Position numbers and translations under genes: made by a program
Part shown: one piece after another, positions 43,169 through 52,900 of the stretch
How positions within the stretch are numbered: position 1 is the stretch's first letter
How the letters are laid out: the number at the start of each line of letters is the position of its first letter
The notes under the pieces: model-generated
Database searches by the model: none
What the model saw: only the letters and a program-made list of their open reading frames with translations
Told to the model about the DNA's origin: nothing
Assembly (NCBI GenBank): GCA_017882885.1
Contig: JADGOQ010000061.1
Coordinates: forward strand, 1 to 64,000
Reading direction: 5' to 3'
DNA length: 64,000 nucleotides
Origin: Actinomycetales bacterium
GTDB lineage: Bacteria > Actinomycetota > Actinomycetes > Actinomycetales > Actinomycetaceae

Positions 43169-44530
43169 TCACTCGGTGAGAGCCTCGCCGGCCAACTCGG
43201 GCAGGAAGAGGGCCGCGACCATCGCGAGGAGGAACGCGGCGCCGAAGACGGCGAAGAGCACGGGCAGCCCGCCTGCCGCAACGATCACCGGCACGAGCAG
43301 GGGCGCCGTCATCGCGGCGATCCGGCCGAACGCCGTCGCGCTGCCGCTGCCCGTCCCCCGCAGGGAGGTGGGGTAGACCTCCGGCGTGACGGCGTAGAGC
43401 GCGCCCCACGCCCCGAGGTTGAAGAAGGACAGCGCCATTCCGGCGCCGAGGATCAGTCCCGCGCTGGGCGCGAGGCCGAAGGCGACGGCGGACACGGCGG
43501 ACCCCGCCAGAAAGGTTGCCAGGGTGGCCCGCCGGCCCCACTTCTCGATGAGCACCGCGGCCACCGCGTAGCCGGGCAGCTGGGCGAGCGTGATCCACAG
43601 CGTGTACTCGAAGGACTTGACCAGCGTGAAGCCGCTGTTGAAGAGCAGGGTGGGCAGCCAGATGAACGCACCGTAGTACGCGAAGTTCACCCCGAACCAG
43701 GTGAGCCAGAGCGCCGCGGTGCGGCGTCTGAACTTCGGCTGCCAGATCGCCGACCAGTGCGGCTTCGGCGCCTCCGGGAGCGTGGGCGACGGGACGGGCT
43801 CCACCCCGGCGGCGGCCTCGAACCGCCGGACGGCCGCCTCCGCCTCCGCGGTGCGGCCCCGCCGTTCGAGGAAACGGACGGACTCGGGCAGCCCGAACCG
43901 CACGAAGATCGCATAGACCGCAGGGACCGCGCCGAGGGCGAGCGCCCACCGCCAGCCGTTCTCCAGGGGAACGACGAAGTAGCCCAGCAGGGCTGCGAGC
44001 AGCCACCCCACGGCCCAGAAGGACTCGAGGACCACGACCACCCGGCCGCGGATCCGCCGCGGCGCGTACTCCGAGACGAGGGTGGAGGCCACCGGGAGTT
44101 CCGCGCCCAGCCCGAGGCCCACCACGAAGCGCAGCGCCAGCAGCGCCACGAGACCCGTGGACAGCGCGGACGCCCCGGTGGCGACGCCGTAGATCAGCAG
44201 GGTCAACGCGAAGACGGAACGCCGCCCGATGCGGTCCGCCAGCAGCCCGCCCACCGTGGCGCCAACCGCCATCCCGACGAACCCGATGGAACCGAGCAGC
44301 GACAGCTGTCCCTGGCCGAGGCCCCACTCCCGGGCGAGCGCGGCCATCACGAACGAGATAAGGCCGACATCCATGGCGTCCAGCGCCCAGCCGACGCCCG
44401 ACCCCACGAGCAGCCGGCCGTGGAGGCGGGTGAACGGCAGCCGGTCGAGCCGCTCCGGCCGGGTGAGGCCGGGGGCCGCCGGCTCGCGGGGCGTGTCCGC
44501 GGTGGACCGGGGAGTGGAGTCAGTGCCCAT
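43169..44530 (-). CDS. MFS transporter, NiaP-like
   Basis: A 453-residue major facilitator with 12 predicted membrane segments and a central cytoplasmic loop of about 60 residues. Motif A-type loops GLLADRIGRRSVF (between helices 2 and 3) and IEKWGRRATLATF (helices 8 and 9) are present. The stretch GWALDAMDVGLISFV in helix 1, GAELPVASTLVSEYAP and ESFWAVGWLLAALLGYFVVP closely recall the Bacillus niacin transporter NiaP (YceI), though related sugar or aromatic acid carriers share part of this pattern. ATG 44530 is used; ATG 44542 is in frame 12 nt upstream with GGGGTGAG before it and is equally possible. Confidence 0.8.
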   Translation of the reverse strand: MGTDSTPRSTADTPREPAAPGLTRPERLDRLPFTRLHGRLLVGSGVGWALDAMDVGLISFVMAALAREWGLGQGQLSLLGSIGFVGMAVGATVGGLLADRIGRRSVFALTLLIYGVATGASALSTGLVALLALRFVVGLGLGAELPVASTLVSEYAPRRIRGRVVVVLESFWAVGWLLAALLGYFVVPLENGWRWALALGAVPAVYAIFVRFGLPESVRFLERRGRTAEAEAAVRRFEAAAGVEPVPSPTLPEAPKPHWSAIWQPKFRRRTAALWLTWFGVNFAYYGAFIWLPTLLFNSGFTLVKSFEYTLWITLAQLPGYAVAAVLIEKWGRRATLATFLAGSAVSAVAFGLAPSAGLILGAGMALSFFNLGAWGALYAVTPEVYPTSLRGTGSGSATAFGRIAAMTAPLLVPVIVAAGGLPVLFAVFGAAFLLAMVAALFLPELAGEALTE

Positions 44531-44630
44531 GCGGAGCAGCATCTCACCCCGAACACGGTCCGGCGGACGCCCGCCCGCCTGTCGGTACCCGCCGCGGTCT
44601 CCGCCCGCCGGCGGCGCCCCACCCACCGGT

Positions 44631-44636
44631 TAGGCT
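44631..44636 (+). promoter_or_regulatory. -10 box TAGGCT for the PHP gene
   Basis: TAGGCT 6 nt before the GTG at 44643, the tightest leaderless spacing in the window. Confidence 0.5.
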
Positions 44637-44642
44637 GGCGGG

Positions 44643-45485
44643 GTGCGCATCGACCTCCACACGCATTCCCTCGCCTCCGACGGCACCGACACCCCGGGTG
44701 GGGTGCTCGCGCAGGCGGCACGGGCGGGGATCGACGTCGTGGGGCTGACGGACCACGACACCATCCGCGGCTGGGAGGACGCGGTGGCTGCGGTGGCCGC
44801 GACAGGGGTGGCGCTGGTGCGCGGTGCCGAGGTCTCGTGCTCGGCCGGCGGGATCGCGGTGCACCTGCTCTCCTACCTGCACGACCCGGCGGAGATCGCG
44901 CTCGCGGAACTCATGGAGGCCTCGCGCACGCTGCGGATGCGCCGAGCCCGGGCGATGGTGGACGCCCTCGCGGCTGACTTCCCCATCACCTGGGACGACG
45001 TCGCGGCGCAGACGGGCGACCTGAGCACCGTCGGACGACCCCACATGGCGGACGCCCTGGTGGCGGCGGGTGTCTTCCCTGACCGCGACCACGCGTTCGA
45101 GCGGGTGCTGCACGCCTCCGGTCCGTACTACATCCACCTGGACGCCCCCCACCCGCGCGACGTCGTCGTGGCGATCCGGGCCGCCGGCGGCGTGCCCGTG
45201 ATGGCGCACCCGTTCGCCGAGCGGCGTGGGCGCGTGGTGGGCGACGACGTCGTCGCAGACCTCGTGGACCACGGCCTCGCGGCGCTGGAGGCGGACCACC
45301 GCGACCACTCGGACGCGAACCGCGCGCACGCGCGGGCCCTCGCCATCCACCTTGGCGTCCCCGTCACGGGCGCGTCCGACTACCACGGCACCGGCAAGCC
45401 GAACCTGATCGGGGAGAACCTGACGGACGAGGCGGTCTACGAGGCGCTCATCGCTCAGGGGACGCTGGAGGTGGTCCACCCGTGA
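44643..45485 (+). CDS. PHP-domain phosphoesterase (RNase AM/TrpH-like)
   Basis: A 280-residue metal-dependent phosphoesterase of the PHP family. Metal ligands are visible in order: DLHTHSLASDG at the N-terminus (H6, H8), LTDHDTIRGW near residue 37, the glutamate in RGAEVSC near residue 63, histidine in VGRPHMADAL near residue 130, VMAHPFAERR near residue 188 and the closing GASDYHGTGK near residue 243. The layout matches 3',5'-nucleoside bisphosphate phosphatase/RNase AM (YciV, TrpH). The GTG start lies directly behind a TAGGCT box; its stop overlaps the marC start. Confidence 0.85.
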   Translation: MRIDLHTHSLASDGTDTPGGVLAQAARAGIDVVGLTDHDTIRGWEDAVAAVAATGVALVRGAEVSCSAGGIAVHLLSYLHDPAEIALAELMEASRTLRMRRARAMVDALAADFPITWDDVAAQTGDLSTVGRPHMADALVAAGVFPDRDHAFERVLHASGPYYIHLDAPHPRDVVVAIRAAGGVPVMAHPFAERRGRVVGDDVVADLVDHGLAALEADHRDHSDANRAHARALAIHLGVPVTGASDYHGTGKPNLIGENLTDEAVYEALIAQGTLEVVHP

Positions 45486-46099
45486 ACGCGGTGGTCGACG
45501 TCACGCTGTTGCTCTCCACGTTCCTGACGCTGTTCGTCATCATGGACCCGCCCGGGCTCCTGCCGGTGTTCCTCGCGCTGACCGGCACGATGACCTCGCG
45601 GCAGCGGCGCACAGCCGCGCTGCAGGCCACCGCCACGTCCCTCGGCGTGATCCTGGTGTTCACCCTCTTCGGGCAGTACATCCTGGACTTCCTGCACATC
45701 TCCCTGCCGGCGCTGCAACTCTCCGGAGGACTGCTGCTGCTGATCATGGCGATGGAGCTGCTCACGGGCCGCTCCAGCGAGCCGCGGCCCGGGGGCGCCA
45801 ACGTGAACGTCGCGCTCGTGCCGCTCGGCACGCCGCTGATCGCCGGCCCGGGCGCGATCGTGGCCGCGATGCTCGCGGCCCGGTCGTCGGGATCCTCGGT
45901 GACGGCCTGGGTGGCGGTCATCGGCGCGATCCTCGCCATGCACGCGGTGCTCTGGCTCACGATGCGCTAGGCGGTGCTCTTCCGGGTGCTCGGCGTGGGC
46001 GGGATCTCGCTGCTCACCCGCATTGCGGGCCTGCTGCTCGCGGCGATCGCCGTCCAGCTAATGGCTGACGCGGTCTTCGCCCTTGTCGACGCCCGCTGA
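45482..46099 (+). pseudogene. marC: MarC-family membrane protein interrupted by an in-frame TAG
   Basis: A MarC (UPF0056) integral membrane protein whose frame is broken by TAG at 45968-45970. The first 162 codons give membrane helices 1-5 with the family motifs FVIMDPPGLLPVFLALT near residue 18 and VPLGTPLIAGPGAIVA near residue 111. After the TAG the same frame continues for 42 codons to TGA at 46099 and encodes the typical C-terminal helix (ISLLTRIAGLLLAAIAVQ, then ADAV). The total, about 205 codons, is the normal length. So the last helix is lost unless the stop is suppressed or is a sequencing error. The intact downstream part means the change is recent. Its distal end overlaps the convergent helicase gene by 42 nt. 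Confidence 0.8.
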
Positions 46100-47530
46100 C
46101 TCCCCGCCGCGCGTCCGCCGGCGCGGACGGCGGCTCCTCTTGCCGGCGTCCTCCTCGGCGTCCGGGCGCGTGGTGCGCGCGTCATCGCGAGGGGCGCCCC
46201 GGCGGCGGGACGCGTCGTCGCCCGATCGCGACCCGCGGCCGCGCGGCTTGCCCTCCACGTCCTCGAGGACCTCGGCGTCCAGGCCAGCGCGGGTGCGCGA
46301 GCCACGGGGCAGCCGGCCGGTCAGTCCCTCGGGGATGTCCAGGTCCGCGAGGAGGTGCGCGGAGTTGTGGTAGGTCTCCACGGGCTCGGCGTTGCCGAAA
46401 CCCAGAGCCTTGTTGATGAGGGACCAGCGCGGGGTGTCGTCCCAGTCCACGAACGTGACGGCGGTGCCGGTGTGGCCCGCGCGGCCGGTGCGGCCGACGC
46501 GGTGGAGGTAGATCTTGTCGTCCTCCGGGCACTGGTAGTTGATGACGTGGGTGACGTCGTCGACGTCGATCCCGCGGGCGGCGACGTCGGTGGCCACGAG
46601 GACGTCCACCTTGCCGTGGCGGAACGCCCGGAGCGCCTGCTCCCGCGCCCCCTGGCCGAGGTCGCCGTGGATGGCGGCGACGGCGAACCCGCGTTCCTCC
46701 AGCTGCTCGGCGACGTTGGCGACGGTGCGCTTGGTGCGGGCGAAGACGATGGTGAGTCCGCGGCCGCGCGCCTGGAGGATGCGGGCGAGCAGTTCGATCT
46801 TGTTGAGCGCGTGGGCGCGGTAGACCACCTGCTTGACCGAGGCGACGGTCTTGGACGTGTCGGAGGGGTCCGCGGCGCGAATGTGGGTGGGCTGGGTCAT
46901 GTAGCGCCGGGCGAGCGCGACGACGGCGCCCGGCATCGTCGCGGAGAACAGCATGGTGTGGCGGGTGCCGGGGGTCTTGGACAGCAGCTTCTCGACATCC
47001 GGCAGGAAGCCGAGGTCCAGCATCTCGTCCGCCTCGTCCAGCACGACCGTCCGGACCTTGGAGAGGTCGAGGACCTTGTGCTTGATCAGGTCGATCATGC
47101 GCCCGGGGGTCCCCACGACCACCTCGGCGCCGGCCTTCAGGGCCTCGAGCTGGGGCTCGTACGCCCGCCCGCCGAAGATCTTGACGATTCGCAGGTTGCG
47201 GCGTCGCGAGGCGGCCTCGAGGTCACCCGCCACCTGGAGCGCGAGCTCACGGGTCGGGACGATGACGAGTCCCTGCGGCTTGCCGGCGCCTGGGAGCTTG
47301 TCCCAGCCCTCCTCACCCGGTGCGATCACCTTGTCGAGGAGGGGGAGGCCGAAGCCGAGGGTCTTTCCGGTGCCGGTCTTGGCCTGGCCGATGATGTCGC
47401 GGCCGGCGAGTGCGACCGGCAGCGTCATGGCCTGGATGGGGAAGGGGCTCGTGATGCCGATGTCCCGCAGTGAGTCGACGATCTCGTCGCGGATCTCGAA
47501 GTCGGAGAAGTGCACGCCGCGCACTTCCAT
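46058..47530 (-). CDS. DEAD-box RNA helicase (RhlE/CsdA-like)
   Basis: A 490-residue DEAD-box helicase. The core contains the Q motif (FSDFEIRDEIVDSLRDIGI, then FPIQAMTLP), Walker A AKTGTGKT, VPTRELALQV, TPGRMIDL, the DEAD motif VLDEADEML, SATM, ARGIDVDDV and HRVGRTGRAG. The C-terminal 90 residues are rich in R, G, D and S, a disordered RNA-binding tail. Start ATG 47530 has GGAGGAG 9 nt upstream. The frame stays open to TTG 47725, and TTG 47605 is another possible start. A TAGACT box at 47741 gives a leader of about 200 nt, common for cold-inducible helicases. The location beside the ferritin-like gene matches Mtb Rv3211/Rv3210c. Confidence 0.88.
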   Translation of the reverse strand: MEVRGVHFSDFEIRDEIVDSLRDIGITSPFPIQAMTLPVALAGRDIIGQAKTGTGKTLGFGLPLLDKVIAPGEEGWDKLPGAGKPQGLVIVPTRELALQVAGDLEAASRRRNLRIVKIFGGRAYEPQLEALKAGAEVVVGTPGRMIDLIKHKVLDLSKVRTVVLDEADEMLDLGFLPDVEKLLSKTPGTRHTMLFSATMPGAVVALARRYMTQPTHIRAADPSDTSKTVASVKQVVYRAHALNKIELLARILQARGRGLTIVFARTKRTVANVAEQLEERGFAVAAIHGDLGQGAREQALRAFRHGKVDVLVATDVAARGIDVDDVTHVINYQCPEDDKIYLHRVGRTGRAGHTGTAVTFVDWDDTPRWSLINKALGFGNAEPVETYHNSAHLLADLDIPEGLTGRLPRGSRTRAGLDAEVLEDVEGKPRGRGSRSGDDASRRRGAPRDDARTTRPDAEEDAGKRSRRPRRRTRGGESAGVDKGEDRVSH

Positions 47531-47735
47531 GCTCTGGGGCTCCTCCGTGAGGCCGACGGTGGAGGCGTGGGCGACGATGCCCGTGGGTTCGACGTGGATG
47601 GTCAAGGTGGGGTCACTTCCGGTTCGTGCGCGCGCCCCGAGGGCGCCGCGAGGGGCAGCCGATCGCGAAAGAAACTGCACCGAGCGGTGCGAAAACACGT
47701 GCCAACTGTACGACCGGGCAACCAATGTCTCCTTG

Positions 47736-47741
47736 AGTCTA
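47736..47741 (-). promoter_or_regulatory. -10 box TAGACT upstream of the DEAD-box gene
   Basis: TAGACT on the minus strand about 206 nt before the chosen helicase start. The leader from here to 47531 carries AAGGAG (47728-47733) just before an in-frame TTG at 47725, so it may encode a longer N-terminus; otherwise it is an untranslated leader. Nothing else is recognised in it. Confidence 0.4.
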
Positions 47742-47813
47742 ACCGGTGCCGTGACCGGCCGCCCGCGGGGGTGCTGTGACGCCGGTTGCGGTTCCGGCCC
47801 GGCGGGGAGCCGT

Positions 47814-47819
47814 TAGGGT
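47814..47819 (+). promoter_or_regulatory. -10 box TAGGGT for the ferritin-like gene
   Basis: TAGGGT 6 nt before ATG 47826; leaderless placement. Confidence 0.45.
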
Positions 47820-47825
47820 TTGTCC

Positions 47826-48509
47826 ATGACCGCTCCCGCGACCCCCGCAGCCCCCGCCGACCACCAGCCTTCGCAGGGAGCCCTCCGGGACTTCCTCGGC
47901 CTGCTCGGCTACGCCGGGCTGGGCTCGTTCGCCCTGCTCGCCCGTGACGCGGCGCGCGCCCCCGAGATCCGCACCCAGCTCGTGTTCTCGCGCATGGCCG
48001 CGGGCGAACTGGCGGAGATCGACTACGTGGAGCAGCTGGTGATGGAGCACGGAGGGGCGTTCGACCAGCTGCTGGCGACCTATCAGGACCTCCTCAACGA
48101 CTTCATGCTCCGCGCGGTTCCGCGCGACTGGTGGGAGCGACTCATGCGCAGCTACGTCGGGTACAACCTGCTCCAGGACCTGCTGCGGACGCTGGCGGAG
48201 GGGCTACCGGCGGCGCTGCGCGAGCGGACGGAGGCGAGCGTGGGCAAGTCGGGGCACGACGACTACGTGGCCGCGCTGCTCGCCCCCGTGCTCGCGGCGG
48301 AGCCCCAGCTCGCCTCGCGCCTCGGCCTGTGGGGCCGCCGGGTGGTGGGGGAGTCCCTGACGCTCGTGCAGCGACTCTTCCAGGAGCACCCCGCGCTCGT
48401 GGAACTCACCGGCGGGGAGGGCGAGCCCGCGGCGCGCATCAGCCACCTGGTGGGCCAACTCCAGGCCGAGCACTCCCGCCGCCTGCAGCGGCTCGGCCTG
48501 AACGCGTAG
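47826..48509 (+). CDS. Ferritin-like fold protein (MiaE-like hydroxylase family)
   Basis: A 227-residue, mostly helical protein matching actinobacterial ferritin-like proteins annotated as MiaE-like (Rv3210c type). Candidate di-iron ligands are spread over the helices: E in MAAGELAEIDYVE near residue 60, E and H in VMEHGG near residue 75, D near YVGYNLLQDLL and E in VVGESLTLVQ, H in EHSRRLQR near the end. MiaE hydroxylates a modified tRNA adenosine; whether this protein does so is not established. It sits between the DEAD-box helicase and the GerMN lipoprotein genes, as in Mtb. Confidence 0.7.
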   Translation: MTAPATPAAPADHQPSQGALRDFLGLLGYAGLGSFALLARDAARAPEIRTQLVFSRMAAGELAEIDYVEQLVMEHGGAFDQLLATYQDLLNDFMLRAVPRDWWERLMRSYVGYNLLQDLLRTLAEGLPAALRERTEASVGKSGHDDYVAALLAPVLAAEPQLASRLGLWGRRVVGESLTLVQRLFQEHPALVELTGGEGEPAARISHLVGQLQAEHSRRLQRLGLNA

Positions 48510-48524
48510 GAGCCCCCCCGACGC

Positions 48525-49433
48525 TCAGTGGATCCAGAATGTCCGGGTGTCGGTCATGGGGGTGCCGCCCGCGCCGCCGGAGGGGTCGTCCTCGCTGATC
48601 TCCACGACGTACTCGCCGGGCGGGAGGTCCACGTCGAAGGAGAACGGCGCGAATGTCTGGCCCTCGGATGTCATGGTGAAGCCGGAGGCCACCTCGGCTC
48701 CGGAGGCGTCATGGACCGTCCATGGGACGTTCGCCTCGAACGCGGCGGCCTCCCCGGAGATCGTCACGGTGGGGCTCGTGAACACCTGGTTCTCGGCGGG
48801 GCTGTCGATCTGGACGAGCACGCGCACGTCCATCGGGTCGGCCCGGGCGATCGGCCCGTCCCACGTCACGGCCCCCCACAGGTCGCCGGCCGGGGCCCCG
48901 TCGATGAGGAGGTCCACGGCCGCGGTCGGGTCACCGGCGGCCTCGGTGGCGGTGTAGACGAGTTGCTGGATCATCAGCGCCGCGCCCTCCGAGCCGATGT
49001 TCGCGGTTCTCGCGTCCTGTGACAGGTCGATGGTGATCAGGCCGGCCTCCTCGGAGACCGAGAGCACCTCGGTCTGCGGGTTCCACGCCGTGGTGTAGTC
49101 CGTGTCGAGCGGGCCGGCGATCATCATCTCGACGGCGGTCTGGACGCTGTCGTCGAGCATGTCCTGCTTTTCCCGCGCGAGGCGCAGCCCGGCGCGGGTG
49201 TCCACCATGAAGTACGCGGTCACCCAGATGGGCTCACCGGTGGTCGCGGTGGCGGTCGGCGCCGTCGTCGTGCCGCTGGGCTCCGGCGTCGTGCCGCTCG
49301 GTCCCGGTGCGCCACTGTCCGTGCATCCGGCGGCGAGGGCGACGGAGGCGGTCAGGAGGGCGGCTCGCCCCAGGGTGTCACGGGTCCGAGCGATCCGTCT
49401 GCGTGCCGGCGTCGCGTGCGTGCGTGTGGACAT
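48525..49433 (-). CDS. GerMN/Gmad2-domain lipoprotein
   Basis: A 302-residue exported lipoprotein. The N-terminal signal is basic (RRRIARTRDTLGR), with a hydrophobic core and the lipobox ALAAGC near residue 36; a T/P/S-rich linker follows. Residues about 70-190 form a GerMN domain (VTAYFMVDTRAGLRLARE, ALMIQQLVYT), and about 205-300 the Gmad2 immunoglobulin-like domain (IDSPAENQVFTSPTVTISGEA, ending TDTRTFWIH). These domains occur in spore germination proteins of Bacillus but are widespread in non-sporulating actinobacteria, with unknown cell-wall roles. GAGGAG lies 6 nt before ATG 49433. Confidence 0.85.
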   Translation of the reverse strand: MSTRTHATPARRRIARTRDTLGRAALLTASVALAAGCTDSGAPGPSGTTPEPSGTTTAPTATATTGEPIWVTAYFMVDTRAGLRLAREKQDMLDDSVQTAVEMMIAGPLDTDYTTAWNPQTEVLSVSEEAGLITIDLSQDARTANIGSEGAALMIQQLVYTATEAAGDPTAAVDLLIDGAPAGDLWGAVTWDGPIARADPMDVRVLVQIDSPAENQVFTSPTVTISGEAAAFEANVPWTVHDASGAEVASGFTMTSEGQTFAPFSFDVDLPPGEYVVEISEDDPSGGAGGTPMTDTRTFWIH

Positions 49434-49558
49434 CGCGTGCTCCTCGGGGAGGCCCCAGACCCGCGGGGGTTCCGCGAGGGCGGCCACCCACTGCACAGCG
49501 TGCCACTCCGACCTCGCAGGTGGAAGGGTCGTTGGGCCCGATTCGCCCGCCGGACCGG

Positions 49559-49780
49559 CTAGATGCCGAAGCCGACCCGACGGCTCTCGCCCGCGCCGAC
49601 GATGACGTACCCGATGGCCCCCGGGGGCACGACGATGGTCTGTCCCCTCGAGTCGGTGACCGTCAGGGCCTCGCCCGACGTGATGGCGTCGTTGACGCGC
49701 TTGGTGACGGTCGCGGCCTCCTCGTTGACCTCGATGCTGAGTTCGCGGGCCACGTTCTGGATCCCGATGGTGATGTCCAC
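49559..49780 (-). CDS. DUF3107 family protein
   Basis: A 73-residue protein of the actinobacterial DUF3107 family (TB9.4/Rv3208A-like): MDITIGIQNVARELSIE at the start, then TVVTKRVNDAITSG-type helix, TDSRGQTIVVPPGAIGYV and a C-terminal GAGESRRVGFG. Function unknown; the MHC-type T-cell antigen of Mtb is the best-known member. The ATG is preceded by AGAGGAAAGG. The gene lies between adnA (divergent) and the GerMN lipoprotein, consistent with its position in Mtb. Confidence 0.88.
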   Translation of the reverse strand: MDITIGIQNVARELSIEVNEEAATVTKRVNDAITSGEALTVTDSRGQTIVVPPGAIGYVIVGAGESRRVGFGI

Positions 49781-49803
49781 GGCACGTCCTTTCCTCTGCC
49801 GTC

Positions 49804-49809
49804 ATCCTA
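49804..49809 (-). promoter_or_regulatory. -10 box TAGGAT for DUF3107
   Basis: TAGGAT on the minus strand 24 nt before the DUF3107 ATG, leaving a short leader with GAGGAAAGG. Confidence 0.45.
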
Positions 49810-49907
49810 TGTGGGCGTGGTGCGTGGTCCCGGACCTGTCAGCGGCCAGCGAACAGCGGACTTGACGGCGGGGCGTTCGTGTCAGGGGTGCGTGATTGCA
49901 TGGACGC

Positions 49908-52900
49908 ATGGCCGTATTCATGCGCGAAGCAGTCCGCGGGGCGATCCTGCTCGAGCTGGACCCCGTCCAGTGCGAGATCGTGTCGCGGGAACCGCTCGGC
50001 AGTCCCGTCCTCGTTGCGGGCGCCCCCGGCAGCGGCAAGACGACGACGGCGGTGGCCGCGTTCCTGCGCCGGGTCGAGGTCGAGGACGGCGGGCTCGCGC
50101 CGTCGCGCCACGTGATCCTCGCACCCACGCGTCAGGCGGCGGCCCGGCTGCGCGACGTCACCACCAGGTGGCGGGTGTCGCGGGGAGGGCGGGCCGGGCG
50201 GGCACTCGGGGTGCACACCCCTTCGGCGCTCGCGTTCGGGATCGTCCGGCAGTTCGCCGTCGCGCAGGGCATGCCGTCCCCCACGCTCATCACGGGGGCG
50301 CAACAGGACCAGATGCTCGCCGACCTGCTGGCCGGACACGGACGCGCGGGTGGTGTCACGTGGCCGGGAGTGCCCCCCGAGGCGGTGGGGATCCCCGCGT
50401 TCCGCGACGAGGTGCGGAACCTGTTCATGCGGGCGGCGGAGTTCGGGCTCACGGCGGCCGAACTCGCGGAACGGGGCCGGGTCCACGCGCGGCCGGAATG
50501 GGCGGCGGCGGCGGCGCTCCTGCAGGAGTACCGGGACGTCGTCTCCCTCGCCGACCTGCCGGCAGCGCGGGGTGAGCGCTACGACTCGGCGGCCGTGATC
50601 AGCGAGGCCGCGACCGTACTCGCCGACTGGGAGGACTTCACCGACGCGCGCGCGCCGCGGATCGACTCGGTGATCGTGGACGACTACCAGGAGGCGTCGG
50701 CGGCCACGGTGCGGCTCCTCCACGCCCTGCGGGATCGTGGGGCACACCTCACGCTGTTCGCGGACCCGGACGTGGCGGTGCAGGCCTTCCGCGGCGCGCG
50801 GCCGCAATTCGTCGGCCGGGCGGGCGCGTCGGCGGGGCTCGGGGGGTTCGGCGCGAGCATGCGGGTGCTTCCCGTGGTCCACCGCGGGGGCGCGGGACTT
50901 CGGCGGGTGGTGGCCGGGGCGGCCGAACGTGTGCCGGTCGTCGGGGTCGCCGACCATCGCCGGGCGGGCGTGGCGCCCGGGGAGGAGCTCGAGGAACGCG
51001 AGCGCACCGCGCGCGGCGTGGGAGGGTCGGTGGAGGTCGTCGAACTCGGTTCGGAGGCGGCGCAGGCCGCCTGGATCGCCCGCTGCCTGCGCTCGGCGCA
51101 CCTGCATGATGGGCTGCCGTGGACGTCGATGGCCGTGATCGTCCGATCCAGCGGCACGCAGCGGTCGCTGGTGAACGCGCTGCGGGGCATCCACGTGCCC
51201 GTGGTCAGGGGCGAGAGCGCGTTCGTGCTGTCCGACGAGCCCGCGGTGCGGGCACTCCTGGTGGCGATGGAGGCCGCGGCGAGCGGCCTCGATGCCGCGC
51301 GGGCGGTCGAACTGCTGTCGAGCCCGATCGGGGGTCTTGATTCGCTCTCGCTCCGCCGGGTGCGCCGGGAACTGCACCGGCGCGTGCGCTCCGGCGAGTT
51401 CGGGGAGGGCATCGGGATCGACGAGGCGCTCGCCGAGGTCCTCGCCTCCGTCGCGGGAGCCCGGACGCTTCCTCCTCAGCTCGCCGACGGCGCGGTTCGG
51501 GTGGCCCGCGTCCTCGCGGTCGCGCGGTCCGCGCTGGCGGAGACCGGCGCGAGCCACGAGACGGTGCTCTGGGAGGCGTGGGATGCCACCGGTCTCGCCG
51601 CCCTGTGGCGGGAACGGGCACTCGCGGGCGGGCCCGCCGGGGAGCGCGCCGACGAGGACCTGGACGCCGTCATGGCGTTGTTCACCGCGGCAGAGAACTT
51701 CGCCGAGCGGAACGCGCTGGCGGGACCCCTCGAATTCGTGCGGTTCCTGCGCGCCGAGGCGATCCCGTCGGACACACTGGCGGCGCGGGGTGTCCCGGCA
51801 GCCGGGGTCCAGGTGCTCACGGCTGCCCAGGCCGCCGGGCAGGAGTGGGACCTCGTGGTGGTTGCCGGCGTCCAGGAGGACGAGTGGCCCGACACTCGCG
51901 TCCGCGACACCCTGCTGGGGGCGAACCGGCTCGCCGATGTGGAGCTCGGCCGGATCGGGCTGTCCACGCGGGCGATCGACGACCATGCCGCCGCCCGCGC
52001 GGACGTCCTCGCCGACGAGTGGCGGGTGTTCACGTCGGCGCTGTCCCGTGCGCGGGAGCGCCTGGTCGTGACGGCGGTGCGGGACGAGGACCGGCGGCCG
52101 TCGCGATTCTTCGACCACGTCGGCGGTGCCGTGCGCCCCCGCGTGCCCGGCAGGCTGGACCTGCGCGGCGTCGTGGCCGCGCTGCGGGCCGAGTTGGACG
52201 CCGTCGGCGGCGCCATCGGGAGCGCCGCCCTCCTCGCGGTCCTCGCGGGGGCCGGTGTGCAGGGCGCCGAACCGACGGAGTGGGCTGGGGTGGCGCCGCC
52301 GTCGACCCGTGCCGCCCTCAAACGGGAGGGCCAGGCGGTGCACGTGTCGCCGTCGCGGGTGGAGATGGTCACCAACTGCCCGCTGCGGTGCGCGCTGGAG
52401 ACGTCCGGTGGCCGAGGGGCCGACAGGATCGAGCAGAGCCTCGGGTCGCTGGTCCACGAGATCGCGTCGGAATTCCCGCACGGCTCGCGTGAGGAGGTGC
52501 TGGAGGCACTGGAGCGGCGGTTCCCCTCCCTGGGACTGGCGGACGGGTGGATCAGCGCCACGGCCCGGCGGGATGGGGTGCGCATGCTGTCGCTGTTCGC
52601 GGACTACGCGTCCGGCTTCCCCGGGGAGGTGCGCACGGAGGTCGAGATCACCCAGCAGGTGGGGGACGCGGTGGTGCACGGATTCGCTGACCGGCTGGAG
52701 AGCGTCGACGACGGCGTGCGCGTGGTGGACCTGAAGACCGGCAACCCCGTCAGCCAGCACGCGGCGGAGACGCACGCCCAGCTCGCGATGTACCAGCTCG
52801 CACTCGAGGCCGGCGGGGACGGAGCCGCCGGCGCGCGGCTGGTGTACCTCACGCCCGACCGGCGGACGGCCGCGGAACGGCACCAGCCCGCCCTGCCCCG

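Noticed and set aside
43169-44542. Drug-efflux assignment for the MFS gene.
   Set aside because: Its helix 1 and ESFWAVGW motifs are closer to the NiaP-like importer group than to drug efflux pumps.
45968-45970. TAG in marC as a pyrrolysine codon.
   Set aside because: No pyrrolysine genes or structural element are seen, and MarC proteins are not known to contain it; a mutation is simpler.
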